This document shows, one piece after another, positions 31,057 through 42,178 of a DNA stretch of 64,000 nt (its first letter is position 1; each line of letters opens with the position of its first letter). The notes beneath the pieces were generated by a model. It did not search any database. It was not told the origin of the DNA and saw only the letters and a list, made by a program, of their open reading frames with translations. This DNA is from Mesostigma viride (lineage: Eukaryota > Streptophyta > Mesostigmatophyceae > Mesostigmatales > Mesostigmataceae), in assembly GCA_009746045.1 (NCBI GenBank), contig RPFO01000667.1:3771273-3835272 (forward strand), in the 5' to 3' direction. The translations under genes and the position numbers were made by a program.

Positions 31057-32013
31057 TCAAGTCACACAGGAATGCAGGAGCCGTCCTCGAAGCAGCTCGA
31101 AGCGTGGTCGCGGAAGTGCCTTGGTCAGGATATCCGCCACCATCTCCTCACCGGGGCAATGTTGGACATTGATGTCACCATCCTCCACCTTCTCACGAAT
31201 GAAGTGGAAACGCACGTCAATGTGTTTTGTGCGCTTGGGGTGAACCGGGTCCTTGGAGAGTGCCACAGCACCGGTGTTGTCGCAGTAGACCGGAGTAGGT
31301 GCAGCCGTAGTAGAGCCCGTCAGCTCCATCAAGATCCTCCGCAGGGGGAGCACCGACTGCAGCAAGGTGCCCGCAGCGATGTACTCGGCCTCGCATGAAG
31401 AAAGAGCGGTCACCGTTTGGCGGCGGCTTGCCCAATCAATAGGGGCACCAGCGTACATGACCAGGTTGCCGCTGACAGACCGCCTGGTCTTGACGTCATT
31501 TGCCCAGTCCGCATCTGACCAGCCTTCAAGGCTCCCGCCAGTGAAGCGGAGACCGAGGCCGTGGGTTGCCAGCAGGTAGCGGATGACCCGCTTGGCAGCC
31601 TGCATATCACCTAGCGTGGGTGATTGCATCTGTTGCGCTAGGCGGTTGACAGCGAATGCCACGTCTGGCCGCGTCCATTGGGTGACGTAGATGAGCGCCC
31701 CCACTATTTGCTGGAACACCTCCCGTTGCGATTGGTCACACTGTCCCCCCTCGCTCAACACGGCACCCGGGACAACCGGGGTGGGAACACCACGACTCTC
31801 ACCTAGCCCAAAGCGGGCAGCAATTTCTATGATGTAGGGAGACTGGTGCAGGGCAAGGGAACGGGTGACGCTGTCAATAGAAAGACACACACCTAGAAAC
31901 AAGGAAGGGTGGTCCGATTCGGACAGCTGAAAACGTGTACCAAGGCGAGAAACCCAGGCGGCTACCCAAGGGGCAGAGGGGCTGGCAACGATCATGTCAT
32001 CAACAACGATCAT
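31057..32013 (-). pseudogene. Ty1/copia pol, 3' part: RT thumb and RNase H
   Basis: The open frame (318 codons) starts in the reverse transcriptase active site (VVDDMIVASP), includes PYIIEIAARFGL, GALIYVTQWTRPDVAFAVN and AKRVIRYLLATHGLGL, and ends with the RNase H: WSDADWANDVKTRRS, TALSSCEAEYIA, CDNTGAVALSKDP, RTKHIDVRFHFIREKV and VADILTKALP. All are standard for Ty1/copia. The 5' part with gag, protease, integrase and palm is absent. The reading frame is undamaged, so truncation is probably recent. Confidence 0.92.
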
Positions 32014-33080
32014 GTCAGAGTATGTTTATACCTGGCTGCCCTACCTAGCTTTTAGGCCCTTGCCTGAATTGAGGGGGGAGAGACTGTTTGCCCTACCTGC
32101 GTAGTGTCTTCACTTTAGGCATTGTGCAAGGGGGGTGTCAGAGGTGAATTTCACCCTGTGTGCCCAACTGCCTGTTTACATTTGTAGTGTCTGGCCATCA
32201 TGTTGTAAACGGAGGTATTAGGGTTGCGTCCCTAACAATCGCACCCGCCTGCCGTCTTTCTGGCCGATAATTAAATAGGCTTGGTAGGGCCCGCCGTAAG
32301 CTTTCCGGCACAACTTATAGCACTGAATATAGTGCAGTATAGCAAAAGTTATGTAGTGCCGAAGTTGTAATTCCGGCACAATACTTTGCGTACCTTAGGT
32401 GCCGACGGTACTATCCTCGGCCGAATATTCCGTGTTGGATATTTCGTATGACTGAATCCAGTTCTAGATGCATTGTTTGCAGTGTTAGTTGCTTGACATC
32501 TGGCGTTCTCCTAATCGTCAATTGTATAATCGACAGCTGGCAACTTGTGCAGAATATTCTAGAACGTGCACCGCTGCCCCAATGTGCCTTGATAAGGAAG
32601 TGACGCACCTACGTTGCACTTACCTTGCAGTCCGAGCCCAGTGTGGCTATGGATGCTATGGTCCCCACCCGGGAACCGCACCATGGCTTTGGTGGTGAAA
32701 CGGTGGCAGTCCGTAACCTAAATATGCAATGAATAAACTGTCTATCAATTGTCTCAATCAGTCTTGACGACCCAGGTTGGCCAATACGTCGGTACGTCAA
32801 ATACGTCGGCCTCAAAATACGAGTATTATACGTGGAGCATGGCAGAATACGTCACCAGAATACGTGGCAGTGTGCAGCATCATTGGTTATGAATGGGCCT
32901 TTAGGGTTTAGGCCTTAGGGGGCATAGTTATGCATGGAGATCAGTAAATTATGGTGGAAGGCATAATTTAATCTGCACCATTCCTTGCACTTATTCCCCA
33001 CCTGAGCGGCTGAGCCTGCCATACATTTTTAATGCAATATGTGCACATTCCTTGCACTTATTCCCTACCAACCTGCCACC
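32014..33080. other. no gene seen, 32.0-33.1 kb
   Basis: AT-richer sequence with short open frames and no recognised motif. ATACGTCGGC/ATACGTGGCA-like words repeat near 32,780-32,870. Short repeats of CATTCCTTGCACTTATTCCC occur near 32,980 and 33,048. Confidence 0.4.
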
Positions 33081-33085
33081 ATAAT

Positions 33086-33640
33086 TTACCCATTACTGCA
33101 TGTGCACATTCCTTGCAAGGATTCATTGTGCATGCCAAGTCCGGGAGCAGTGATCAGCCCTTTGTACTGACTAAGGCCGGCAATCATCGCCTTGAAAGAG
33201 CGGCTCTGAGCCGCGTGAAAGGAAATAGCATTCTCAACAAAGAAATTCACCACCAGGAGATGGCATTCCTCTTCGTTTATGGGGCTCACAAACCTCGTGA
33301 TTGTCTGCTGCATGCATGGCGAGCATCTCCTGCACCTGCCGACCCCGGCCGAAGCAAGGCCGTGGCCGCTCTCCACCATTGTCCTGAAGCTAATGTGCTG
33401 CTGCTTCCTCGCCTTCAGCCCGGCCTTCTTGCTCAACAACTCCTGGAATTCTGACCTCCGTTTCTCCCCACTCTTTGCGTCAGGGCAAGCATCTATGCCC
33501 TGCCCTGCGATGCCCGCAAAATGTGCGTGCATCCGGGTCGCACTAATCTGCTTGCCATCGCCACTGGTAAAATTGTGGCAGCAAAATGAGCAGCTAAACT
33601 TCAGCTGCGAAACCGTTTCCCCCAGAGCATCCTTCACCAA
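33086..33640 (-). pseudogene. hAT-like transposase, N-terminal fragment
   Basis: A 184-codon open frame shows a BED-type zinc finger pattern (CSFCCHNF, then ATRMHAHFAGIAGQG and DAC) and the block NFFVENAISFHAAQSRSFKAM typical of the segment following it in hAT transposases. The catalytic RNase H-like core and dimerisation region are absent. No terminal repeats were identified. Confidence 0.6.
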
Positions 33641-34364
33641 GACAACTGGTTCTTTTCGTTACAAGATTATGCTCTGGCCCTTTTTCTGGCATGGCTGCAA
33701 AAACGCGATTGCCCTTGGCGACAAAATCCAATGGCACACCGCCATGCAATACAGGCTGATACAGGCTGTGTTACATGCAAGTACCACGTTCCTAGCACAG
33801 CTGGCATTTTCATCGTGCTGGCACTCACTCCGTGTAATTTCAGGCTTCAGCTAGCTTGCCAACTGCCAAGTCATTACTGGACTTGCGAAAAGCTGCCTAG
33901 TTCGTAGTAGAGAATCTTGGTAAAGGTAGGCGCCGCGCCACGGTCCGGTTGGCCTGGCGCCAAGCGCTGCCCCAGCTCGAACCTCAAAAATTTCCAAGTC
34001 CAAATCACGTATTCCTGACAAAATACGCGTATAGTACGTCGGGGCCAAAAAAACGCGTATTGCCGTATTTATTTTGACAATACGCACGTATTTGCCAACC
34101 TGGTTGACGACCAAGGAATTAAATGAAAATTTCTGACAGCCTCTCCTGGAGCCTGAGCGGTTTTAGGGGCATATAGCCAGGGTTCACCCACAACCCCTCT
34201 GATGAATGCGCTATGATGAAGGAATGATTCATTTTCACGAATGACACACGCGTGCCTGTTGGGGAGCCGCTCTGCATGCGGGCGACGTGTAGGACCCAAT
34301 GAATGCTTGTTGCAGCCAATGGGGACTTGCAGGTTGCGCGCGGTAACTAGGAAATCCGGCCTAT

Positions 34365-34590
34365 TAATTAATTAATTGATTAATTAATAGACACGTGACT
34401 GCGTCACGTGAGCATAAGTCCTCATTGGGAGGGGAATTACATGGGATGGAGTGGATGGTGTAAGCTATCTAGGTCCTAGTTACAGGATAATGTGGGCACC
34501 ACGGCCCGAATCGCTATGAATGCCATACACGGTCACACACGGAGCCCCCACAGACTTGGGGGTGGTCTCCTTCATCACTACTTGCCATCT
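34365..34590 (-). mobile_element. LINE 3' tail, severely 5'-truncated
   Basis: This contains the last ~220 bp of the RTE-like LINE: TTAATTAA tail, hairpin (CACGTGACTGCGTCACGTG), tail and the codons for VMKETTPKSVG. It ends abruptly at CTTGCCATCTAG. Confidence 0.85.
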
Positions 34591-34621
34591 AGATATCCGG
34601 CCTATTACCTGCATGCAACTA

Positions 34622-34750
34622 ATGCGTATGGAACTAGATAGCTACCATCATCCATTCCATCCCATGTTCCCCTCCCACTGAGGACTTATGCTCACGTGAC
34701 ACAGTCACGTGTATATTAATTATAATTAATTAATTGATTGATTGATTGAT
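34622..34750 (+). mobile_element. LINE 3' tail, opposite orientation
   Basis: A plus-strand LINE tail (CCCACTGAGGACTTATGCTC, then the hairpin and a TTAATTGATTGATTGA tail) facing the copy at 34,365-34,590, giving an inverted pair about 30 bp apart. Confidence 0.8.
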
Positions 34751-35072
34751 GCGTATGCCACATGGACACTAGGTTACATCCAAGATGACCTGGTGGCACC
34801 TGAGCCGGCGCCTGAGCCGGACAGGTGTCAAACAGATGTGAGCGCAGATCGACATAGAATCTGAGATTTTTTAGTAGATCGAGATACATTTCGTTGTTAC
34901 TAGGGTTGCGGTGTGATGTACATCGCGTTGAATTCTGACGTGCAAGTGAATTCAATACTAATGCGCACTTGACTGTGTCACATGAGCAGAACTCCTTAAC
35001 AGAGTGGGTGTGGTGCGGGTGGACAGCGTAATGGACGGAATGTACAGTTGGAAAGATGAGATCGAGTGTAGA

Positions 35073-35150
35073 TGTTGTTGTTGTTGTTGTACGTTGTGTC
35101 CCACGCCGCACATGGGCAGCAGAGAATCTATAGTGGCCGAGGGCCGCATA
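35073..35150 (+). repeat. (GTT)n-CCGCACATGGGCAG repeat, copy 2
   Basis: GTTGTTGTTGTTGTTGTACG, then ACGCCGCACATGGGCAGCAG and GTGGCCGAGGGCCGCAT. Confidence 0.7.
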
Positions 35151-35469
35151 TATTTAGTATACCCCGGGCCGACTTTGTCGCGACCCACGCGGTCTAGATT
35201 CCTTCCAGGCCTGCATGGTGGGCCGGCAGCGCTGTTGCTGCGTGTAGTTTTGTGATGTATAGTTAGTTGTACCTTGTGCCGCTGGCGTGATCCTTGGATG
35301 TCTGTGTCAGATTACTATTAATTTCTTCAGGGTTATTCTCCCAGTCATCGGTTTTTTCCTTATGTTGCATGCCTATCTCACCTTCGTAATCTATCATTCT
35401 CAATGAATATATTTAGTATCGGTGGTACTATCGGGGCACTGGGACATAATTAATTAATTAATTAAACTC

Positions 35470-35497
35470 GTGCTCCCGTTGGGGAGTCACGGAGCAC
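35470..35497 (-). repeat. stem-loop repeat (GTGCTCC family), copy 2
   Basis: A perfect 7-bp inverted repeat, GTGCTCC (35,470) and GGAGCAC (35,491), with a 14-base loop. On the minus strand it is followed by GAGTTTAATTAATTAA. Confidence 0.75.
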
Positions 35498-35499
35498 CG

Positions 35500-36299
35500 A
35501 AGTGCTTTTAATCCCTGTGTGTGCACTACAGGAGAAAGGGCAGAGACCCCCAGTCTCCTTCATGCCAAAGGCATGCCACAGCTGCAATCGGGCGCGGCTA
35601 GCGAAAAGGACAGGCTAACGATCCGGCAAACTGTGGGTGCAATAAGACCCATGTGAGCATATCATAGCAAGGAGCGTGGGCAAGTAATCTGAACTGGGAC
35701 ATAGACGGTTGCATCATCGGATACCTAGTAACGCGTGAGTTAACAACGAGATGTATCCTATAGCAATCGATCGCACGCCAAGTAGCCTCGATGGAGTGGC
35801 ATAGGCCGGAGGATAGCACATTATACCAGATACGACATGAACCCGGGTGCTCGTCGACGTGGACCCCGCCCCGCGAGTGTAGATGTACCATGCCTAAACT
35901 ACAGACAGCAAACGTACAGCCTGTCATTACACGTAAACTGCCTGTAACTGTTAACCTGCTACTAGCTATATAATAAATTAATGCACAAACGTACCCTAAT
36001 CTACTAGAGTCGGGAGCTATCGACTGAAAAATCGCAACAGTCTGTACAAGTCAAGTGGATAACAATCTTTATAATATCCATGACTAGGGTCCACATGCTG
36101 GGTCTATAGGGACGAAGCACAAGCTAAATAGACCGTTTTTTTTTCTTTTTCATCTGTACATTGGATCGCCATGTGTCCAGGAATAGTTGTCTCACAACAT
36201 TATTATCAAAAGAACTTAATTGCACCGTGATCATCAAAGATCGACAACCAGAGCAGCCCATGGCCAGAAATCTTGAAGAATCCGGACCATGGTAGCTCG
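35500..36299. other. no gene seen, 35.5-36.3 kb
   Basis: No coding or structural signal is recognised. The segment 36,240-36,302 (GACAACCAGAGCAGCC, GGACCATGGTAGCTCGAGCC) resembles 27,070-27,133 and is a dispersed repeat of unknown kind. Confidence 0.4.
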
Positions 36300-36735
36300 A
36301 GCCTTAATCTACACGTAACTGCGTCACACGAGCATAAGTCCTCAGAGAAATGAGTATGGGATGGGGTGGATGGTAGTAATTAATTATTGAATTAATGTAA
36401 CACGTGCTCACGTTGGGGAATCACGGAGCACCAAGCAGAGTGCTTTTAACAGGGCGCACAATCGTACCCGTCGAAACGATCCAGCATCCCCTGTGGATGC
36501 AATATGACCGGTGTGAGCATTAAATTGCTAGGGAAGGGGGGGGCGGGGGGCGGGGGGATGTAGCTATGTCTAGAGTTCCTAGCTAGTTACAGGGTTGCGG
36601 GCACCACGGCCCGAATTCGGCTATGCTCATGCCAAACTTAGTCACATATGCATGCGGAGGCCCCGCTGACTGGGTGGTGGTGACCTTAGTTAATCACCGT
36701 CTGCCACCCATCTTTATGCGTCATCTGCCTTCATC
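36300..36735 (-). repeat. two degraded LINE tails around a stem-loop repeat
   Basis: 36,300-36,380 and 36,570-36,735 match the RTE-like LINE tail on the minus strand. Between them, at 36,404-36,431, is a GTGCTCA...GGAGCAC member of the stem-loop family. Confidence 0.65.
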
Positions 36736-36739
36736 CAGC

Positions 36740-37600
36740 TCGAGCCTGCTGTTACAGTACAGTATCTAATCTGCGTTTGTCATGTCCACCGAAATAAAAA
36801 ATTATGGCTGCCTAATGTTCATCGCGATCTGATGGTTGAAATCCAACAATTGACCAAACTATTGAGCCATATCCGTCTGTCCTACCAGCTGCATCCCTAG
36901 AAGCCTTCTCCGACTGTCGGTTGCCACCCTGCACCACGTGTGCGCGATTGTTCGGACTCCTCCCGAACGTTGTCACCCTCAGCCTGACCACCTCAGTTGT
37001 CCATGCCAAGAAAAATGCACGTCTTTAATTGAAGCGTGCAGCTTCAGTCGCGTACATCAAGTATCATAATTATGTGTAACTGTATAGCCCAAACTTGTAC
37101 AATGATAGTATATATTATTCATCGAGAATGAAAAATTACGGAGGTGAGAGTGGCATGCCACCGATAAGGAAGTTAAACCCCGAAAAGAAGAACGTACCCT
37201 ATCAGTAAAGGAAATAATGATAATCTCAGTGACATGGGCATATGCAACATGACCATTCCTAGGAAGCTATAGGCAAACCTGCCATGATGAACTACACCCA
37301 GATGTTGCTGCATGGCTGACCTAGTGGTCCCAGCTCAGCTTTTGAACACCGCATCCACTCCCTCTCCCTTCTTTGGACTGCCATGCAGAACAAGAAGAGG
37401 TGGCAGAAGACTGTCCAGGCCCACACGCCAGCCCCTGTGGGCAAGCCACCTCCCCCCATGCAAGAGGAAGGGGCGTTTTGCTGAGTAGTGCATGTTACTA
37501 GTTAGGATTTTCTAGACTAGAAAGCTTAGAGTTAGGTTTGTTCGATTCCGCGGCTTCGTCCACCTCCACCCATCCAGCAAGGAATATGTGCTACATGATC
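36740..37600. other. no gene seen, 36.7-37.6 kb
   Basis: No exon, repeat array or transposon domain is recognised here. Confidence 0.4.
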
Positions 37601-37602
37601 TC

Positions 37603-37926
37603 CCAACGGCTCCAGGCATGTTATAATATAATATAATTTAATAACACAACCTGGATCACGCCAGCACATTAGGTACAACTAACTACAACACAAAACTACA
37701 ACATGCATTTTGTATGAAGTGAGACAACTATGCCTGGACGCATGGCGATCCAAAATTTTGTATCGCCAACGGCTCCAGGCATGTTATAATATAATATAAT
37801 TTAATAACACAACCTGGATCACGCCAGCACATTAGGTACAACTAACTACAACACAAAACTACAACATGCATTTTGTATGAAGTGAGACAACTATGCCTGG
37901 ACGCATGGCGATCCAAAATTTTGTAT
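37603..37926. repeat. perfect 161-bp tandem duplication
   Basis: 37,603-37,763 and 37,766-37,926 are identical as far as I can read, separated by two bases. The unit contains a TATAATATAATATAAT run and ends in GATCCAAAATTTTGTAT. Confidence 0.92.
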
Positions 37927-38533
37927 GTATGCGAATCATACAAACCATGGCTATAGACATGTGATTAATTGTTGCTAGAAACGTCTCGTTAAGTGCCGGT
38001 CTGCGCCTGTGCTGCACTGACTTGCATGTTGACATTGATGGAGTAACGCAAGGCACGACGACGTCCCTTCTCCATGATTCGCATTTCGACCCATGCATCT
38101 GAACAATCGACTCGTCGGCATGCAATGCACGCGGGTTATATACGTCAGAAGCAGACTTGATGGGATACTTGAGGGACCGCGATTCTTGCGACGCCAATCA
38201 GCTGCCTGTGCTGCCAGATTGTCTCATTGACAGTACAAACTACATGCTTTGTATTACACGGTCAATAACATATGTTCACGATTGCACGTACTCAGACTAG
38301 GTTGGATCAAGAAGTCCCAGTACATATTGTTGAGCGTGTGCAGCACGGCTCTTTGGGATTTCAATCGAGATCTTTGTTTGAATTGCGGCCATTGCGGCAG
38401 CTGCGCAGCTTTTTTTGATTGACAACGCCAGGCAAGAAATATGACTAGAAAGTACAAATGCATGCTGAGATGCATGTATGCCGTTGAGCCACATTTCCCC
38501 AATAAGCTTCAAGCTGAGCCTATTATAAGTGCG

Positions 38534-38590
38534 CATTGACGCAGTCATGTGTCTATTAATTAATTAATTAATTAATTAATTTGTTAATTA
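38534..38590 (+). repeat. LINE hairpin remnant and (TTAA)n
   Basis: GACGCAGTCATGTGTCTATTAATTAA and following TTAA repeats are the last bases of a plus-strand LINE tail. Confidence 0.6.
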
Positions 38591-38905
38591 AGTGCGCTCT
38601 AGATCCAATTTGGACAGATCACAGCTTCCATCACCGGAGTAGAAACAGCCTGGCCACCTCTTGAAATTTCCTTAACCCCTCATTGGTCTGGCAGCTGATT
38701 TTCTGCCAAAAATCGACTTAGAACTGATGCATCGGCCCCTTCTCGGGGGACCAAATGCCGCGAAAACTATTGAGAATTAGGAAAAGTTTAGCTGAGAAGA
38801 TCGAAAACTTGTTTATAATTTTCCTCACAGCATGGTACTAGGGTTCGCATACTTCTGAAAAAGTTATAGGGGTGTTCTGGCCGGTCAAAATACAGTCATT
38901 CACGC

Positions 38906-38962
38906 CTTAAGTTGGGTTCGAGGGTTTCTTCGGGTCAACCCAACGCGTGAACCCAACTTAAG
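38906..38962. repeat. 14-bp perfect inverted repeat
   Basis: CTTAAGTTGGGTTC (38,906-38,919) and GAACCCAACTTAAG (38,949-38,962) flank 29 bp. CGCCTTAAGTTGGGTT occurs once more near 41,223. Confidence 0.75.
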
Positions 38963-39216
38963 GTCGTTAAGTTACCATAACTTGCGACCCCCCGCCCTGC
39001 TGATGGACTTTAGAGTGTCTTTTGATAGCTCTCGTCAAGGCCGATCGAACTGCGAGGTGGCACCCCAAAACCCTTTGGCATATGCTAGAATTCACCCCCA
39101 AGGTCGTATTTCGGGTCGAAACTAGGATGCAAGTCATCAAACCGGCTGTAGCCGGCAGGTGAAGCCCCACACAACACGGTAGTGCTACAGTAGCCAAAAC
39201 TGCCTAACTTGGTGTG

Positions 39217-39414
39217 CTACATAGGGCATGCGCGTTCATTTATGAGTAATCGTAAACAGTGCTGTGTTGCTGGTTTGAGAGCTTGCTTGGCCTTGGCACC
39301 CGCCTTCTCGCCTGTGGTGTCTCGTTTCTGCTTTTTGTTGGACGCTGCCCCGTTGCCCGAAAACAGTTCGTTCCATTTGGCCTTATCCGTCATCAGTTTT
39401 AATTTGTCGGCCAT
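39217..39414 (-). CDS. small Lys-rich ORF, unidentified
   Basis: Sixty-five codons from a real ATG: MADKLKLMTDKAKWNELFSG, then a Lys/Ala-rich tail and a stop. It could be a first exon or part of a transposon. Nothing recognised. Confidence 0.2.
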   Translation of the reverse strand: MADKLKLMTDKAKWNELFSGNGAASNKKQKRDTTGEKAGAKAKQALKPATQHCLRLLINERACPM

Positions 39415-39545
39415 TACTTAGTTGTTGCATGGGTCGCATTTAGGATGGGTTCAAATGTGACGAACGCCTTTGAACCGACTACAGCATGACTGAAGCCGTT
39501 TGCCCATGTATACAATACCGTGTCAAGTTGTTGGGTAGCTTACTC

Positions 39546-40358
39546 CCCAGCTGCGATCGAGCTACATAGGCCGACGTTGACCACCGTATCTCCCTCGCCT
39601 GCCACGCTTTACGCCAATACAGGGCCCTGTGGCGCAAGCGCTTGGGCAAGCTAGAGAGAAACAGGAGTCCCCTTCCTGTTCTTCTTCCTGGTCCTTCGAT
39701 CCTGTTCTCACGTATGGGGCCGAGACGTGGACCCTCACAGCTGACCTTGCCATTTAATTGAAAAGCTGGACGGCACGGTCACCAACATGCCGCGGTCAAT
39801 TTTCCGTGAAAATGTGGGCTATATGCTGCTCACGTCCGCGTGTGGGCTATGCTGCTCACATCCGCAAGGAGAACTTGTACCTATAGGCACACCACCAGTT
39901 AGGCAGCACCATCATGAAGCAGCGGCGCCTGCAGCTAGTAGTAGGGCACTTAGCTCGCACCAACCAGGTACTAGACACATCACGTGCCCCCTCCGCGCAT
40001 GGGCTGCGACCTGCTCAGCCTGGCAGGCACCTCCTCATGCAGTCACGTGGGACGGGCCCGGCAGCAATGCTAGACGCCGCTGCAAGGCCCGCACTTTCAA
40101 AGAGCAGCTAGAAGAGGACATGGGGAGCCTATGAGGCCTCTCCGTGATTTGGAAAAAGATGATGGACAAGGCCAAGTGGGCTCAGGTTATAGAGGACAAC
40201 CGCGACCCCCCTCCAGTGGGGAAGCCGCGTGTTTGCAAACGCGGGAAGCATGCTAGGCAACTGACCCCTACTAGGGTCTGGGGCACAATAGATAGAGTAG
40301 GATTGTTTGTACATACCTAGATAGAACAGACCTAATTAAATTAAATTAAATTAAATTG
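39546..40358 (+). pseudogene. second RTE-like LINE family, 3' fragment
   Basis: Frames carry the C-terminal segment of a reverse transcriptase ORF: LTYGAETWTLT, then a broken stretch, RRLQLVVGHLARTNQVLDTS, PAQPGRHL, and SVIWKKMMDKAKWAQVIEDN with PPPVGKPRV. It parallels the end of copy B but is clearly divergent. Stop codons and frameshifts are frequent. The tail ends in (AATTA)n at about 40,334-40,358 rather than TTAATTAA. Confidence 0.75.
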
Positions 40359-40359
40359 T

Positions 40360-40645
40360 AACATTATTATCTCCGTTGGGAGTACATATGTAGCACATAT
40401 CCCTGAGAAGGGGCATATGCCTTTTAATACATTCTGGGCTTAGTACTTCCTGCAAGGGTAGGGTGTAAACTACGCCTGCTCTGGGTGCACAAAGTGCACC
40501 TGCACCACTATGTATTCCAGCACCTGAGGTGCGGACAGAGGGTGGAAGATCATCGTGGCTAATCAATGGCTAGGGCATGGCTTCTCAGCGGAGAGTATCT
40601 CTCTGCATAGGCAGAGCTTGGCTAATTTGAAAGACCGGTAAGATT
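40360..40645 (+). repeat. dispersed direct repeat, copy 1
   Basis: Starts with CTCCGTTGGGAGTACAT and contains CTTCCTGCAAGGGTAGGGTG, GGGTGGAAGAT and GGCTAGGGCATGGC. It matches 41,310-41,590 with indels. Confidence 0.8.
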
Positions 40646-40671
40646 GCATGTACCCATCCATCCATCCAGCA

Positions 40672-40820
40672 GTGGGGAAGCCGCGCGTTTGCTCACGTGG
40701 GAGGCATGCTAGACAAGACCCCTCGGGTCGCGGGCACCATAGTTATAGGACTGTTTCAGTAGATAGCTTGTAGATAGCTTAGAACGGTAGGATTGCGTGT
40801 ACCCATGATCCAGCATCCAT
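40672..40820 (+). repeat. tail of the second LINE family
   Basis: GTGGGGAAGCCGCGCGTTTG and GGTAGGATTGCGTGTACCCAT match 40,216-40,310, the 3' end of the fragment before it. It ends in CATC repeats. Confidence 0.65.
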
Positions 40821-40832
40821 CCATCGGGGTTA

Positions 40833-41032
40833 ATGCTCCGTGACCGACTTCCAAACGGGAGCACCAGTTTAATTAACTAATGAATTCATCCATCCATCCA
40901 TCCATCGGGGTTAATGCGCTCCGCAGTGACTCCCCAACGGGAGCACAAGTTTAATTAATTAATCCATCCATCCGTCCATTGATCCGGACCGTTGACCCAA
41001 TGCTCCGTGACGGACTCACCCCAACGGGAGCA
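40833..41032 (+). repeat. three stem-loop repeats (GTGCTCC family) in a row
   Basis: Members lie at about 40,833-40,864, 40,917-40,946 and 41,001-41,032. Each has TGCTCC...GGGAGCA, then AGTTTAATTAA-like sequence, and they are separated by CATC repeats. Same orientation. Confidence 0.75.
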
Positions 41033-41309
41033 TGAGTTTACTTAATAATGTAATGAGTTAATAGAACACCGACAATGATGATAGACGCAGCAACGAAATG
41101 ACCAAGATCCGCAGTGAATTCTAGGTTTCAAGTGTGGGTGGGCAGGGTGGCGCGGGCTGGCGACCACCCACAAGTCGCGGCAGTCAAAAACAGTGCCACA
41201 CCACACTAGAAGCCAGTTCACGCCTTAAGTTGGGTTTTCGCTAGTACAGCCAGCAGCCTTAGATTAAATTGGAACATACTGGTTGTCTCCTTGATATCTC
41301 CATTGTCTC

Positions 41310-41640
41310 ACTTAATTTCTCCGTTGGGAGTACATGCATGTAGCACATTATTATCCCTGAGAAGGGGCGTATGGCTACATTCTGGGCTACTTCCTGCAAG
41401 GGTAGGGTGTAAACTACACCTGCTCTGGGTACTCCACAAAGTGCAAAGTTCTGCACCACCATGATGTATCATACCTAAAAGGCCTAGCATGGGGTGGAAG
41501 ATTATTATGGCTAGGCAATGGCTAGGGCATGGCATCTCAGCAGAGAGCAACTCTCTGCATGCAGTGCAAAGCGTGACTAAATAATGCCATGCATCATCTG
41601 GTGTGGAGCCCATCATAGGTGCACACATGTACATATGGCT
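41310..41640 (+). repeat. dispersed direct repeat, copy 2
   Basis: Second copy of the element at 40,360-40,645. ATAATGCYAATTCATCATCTGG-like sequence is repeated twice at its right end (41,582 and 41,644). Confidence 0.75.
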
Positions 41641-41814
41641 AAATAATGCTAATTCATCATCTGGTGTGGGGCCCATAACAGGCGTACATGTTCAAGGCCA
41701 CGTCGGCTAGGCCTTACTATTGATGAGACTAGTACACCACTACACTACAGTCCCCTAGGCTGGGGACGTGGGTGAGGGTGCTGGGGCAGCGCTGGGGTCG
41801 CTTGCCAAGGCTTG

Positions 41815-42159
41815 AGTTGAGTAACTCTAGAGCCCTAGGATCTGGCTCTGAGTTCCCCATGTCCGTCCGCACGCCTTCCGCTAGCGTCCGCTCAGCCGCC
41901 GGCTATAATCCGGCGGTCCGATGCGGGCGACCGGTCTAAGGGCGGCGCCTAGGGCCGGCGCCACCTAGGCCCCAGTCCGGGGCCTTATCCGGGTCAGTAC
42001 GGACGGCTAGCTTGTCCCACGGTTACGGCTAACCGGATAGGGTTTGCTGGCTAAGACATAAACCAGTGGTGGGCCAGCTCCGACAGCAGTTCTCTGTGTT
42101 CACCTTATCCCAAGCTCAACGTGACCGACCGCCATAGCTGAGCCGGTCGGGCTTTAACT
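41815..42159 (+). repeat. 5' LTR of the copia-like element
   Basis: 345 bp from AGTTGAGTAACTC to GGGCTTTAACT. Differences to the 3' LTR: G/A and C/A substitutions near 41,849 and 41,893, one extra G near 41,925, T/C near 42,088. It contains GC-rich inverted segments (GCCGCCGGC, GGCGGCGCC). Confidence 0.93.
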
Positions 42160-42178
42160 TGTATTCATAAAAATCCCG

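Noticed and set aside
33279-33854. Plus-strand Cys/Leu-rich ORF
   Set aside because: Mostly antisense to the hAT-like frame, which has recognisable zinc-finger and downstream blocks.
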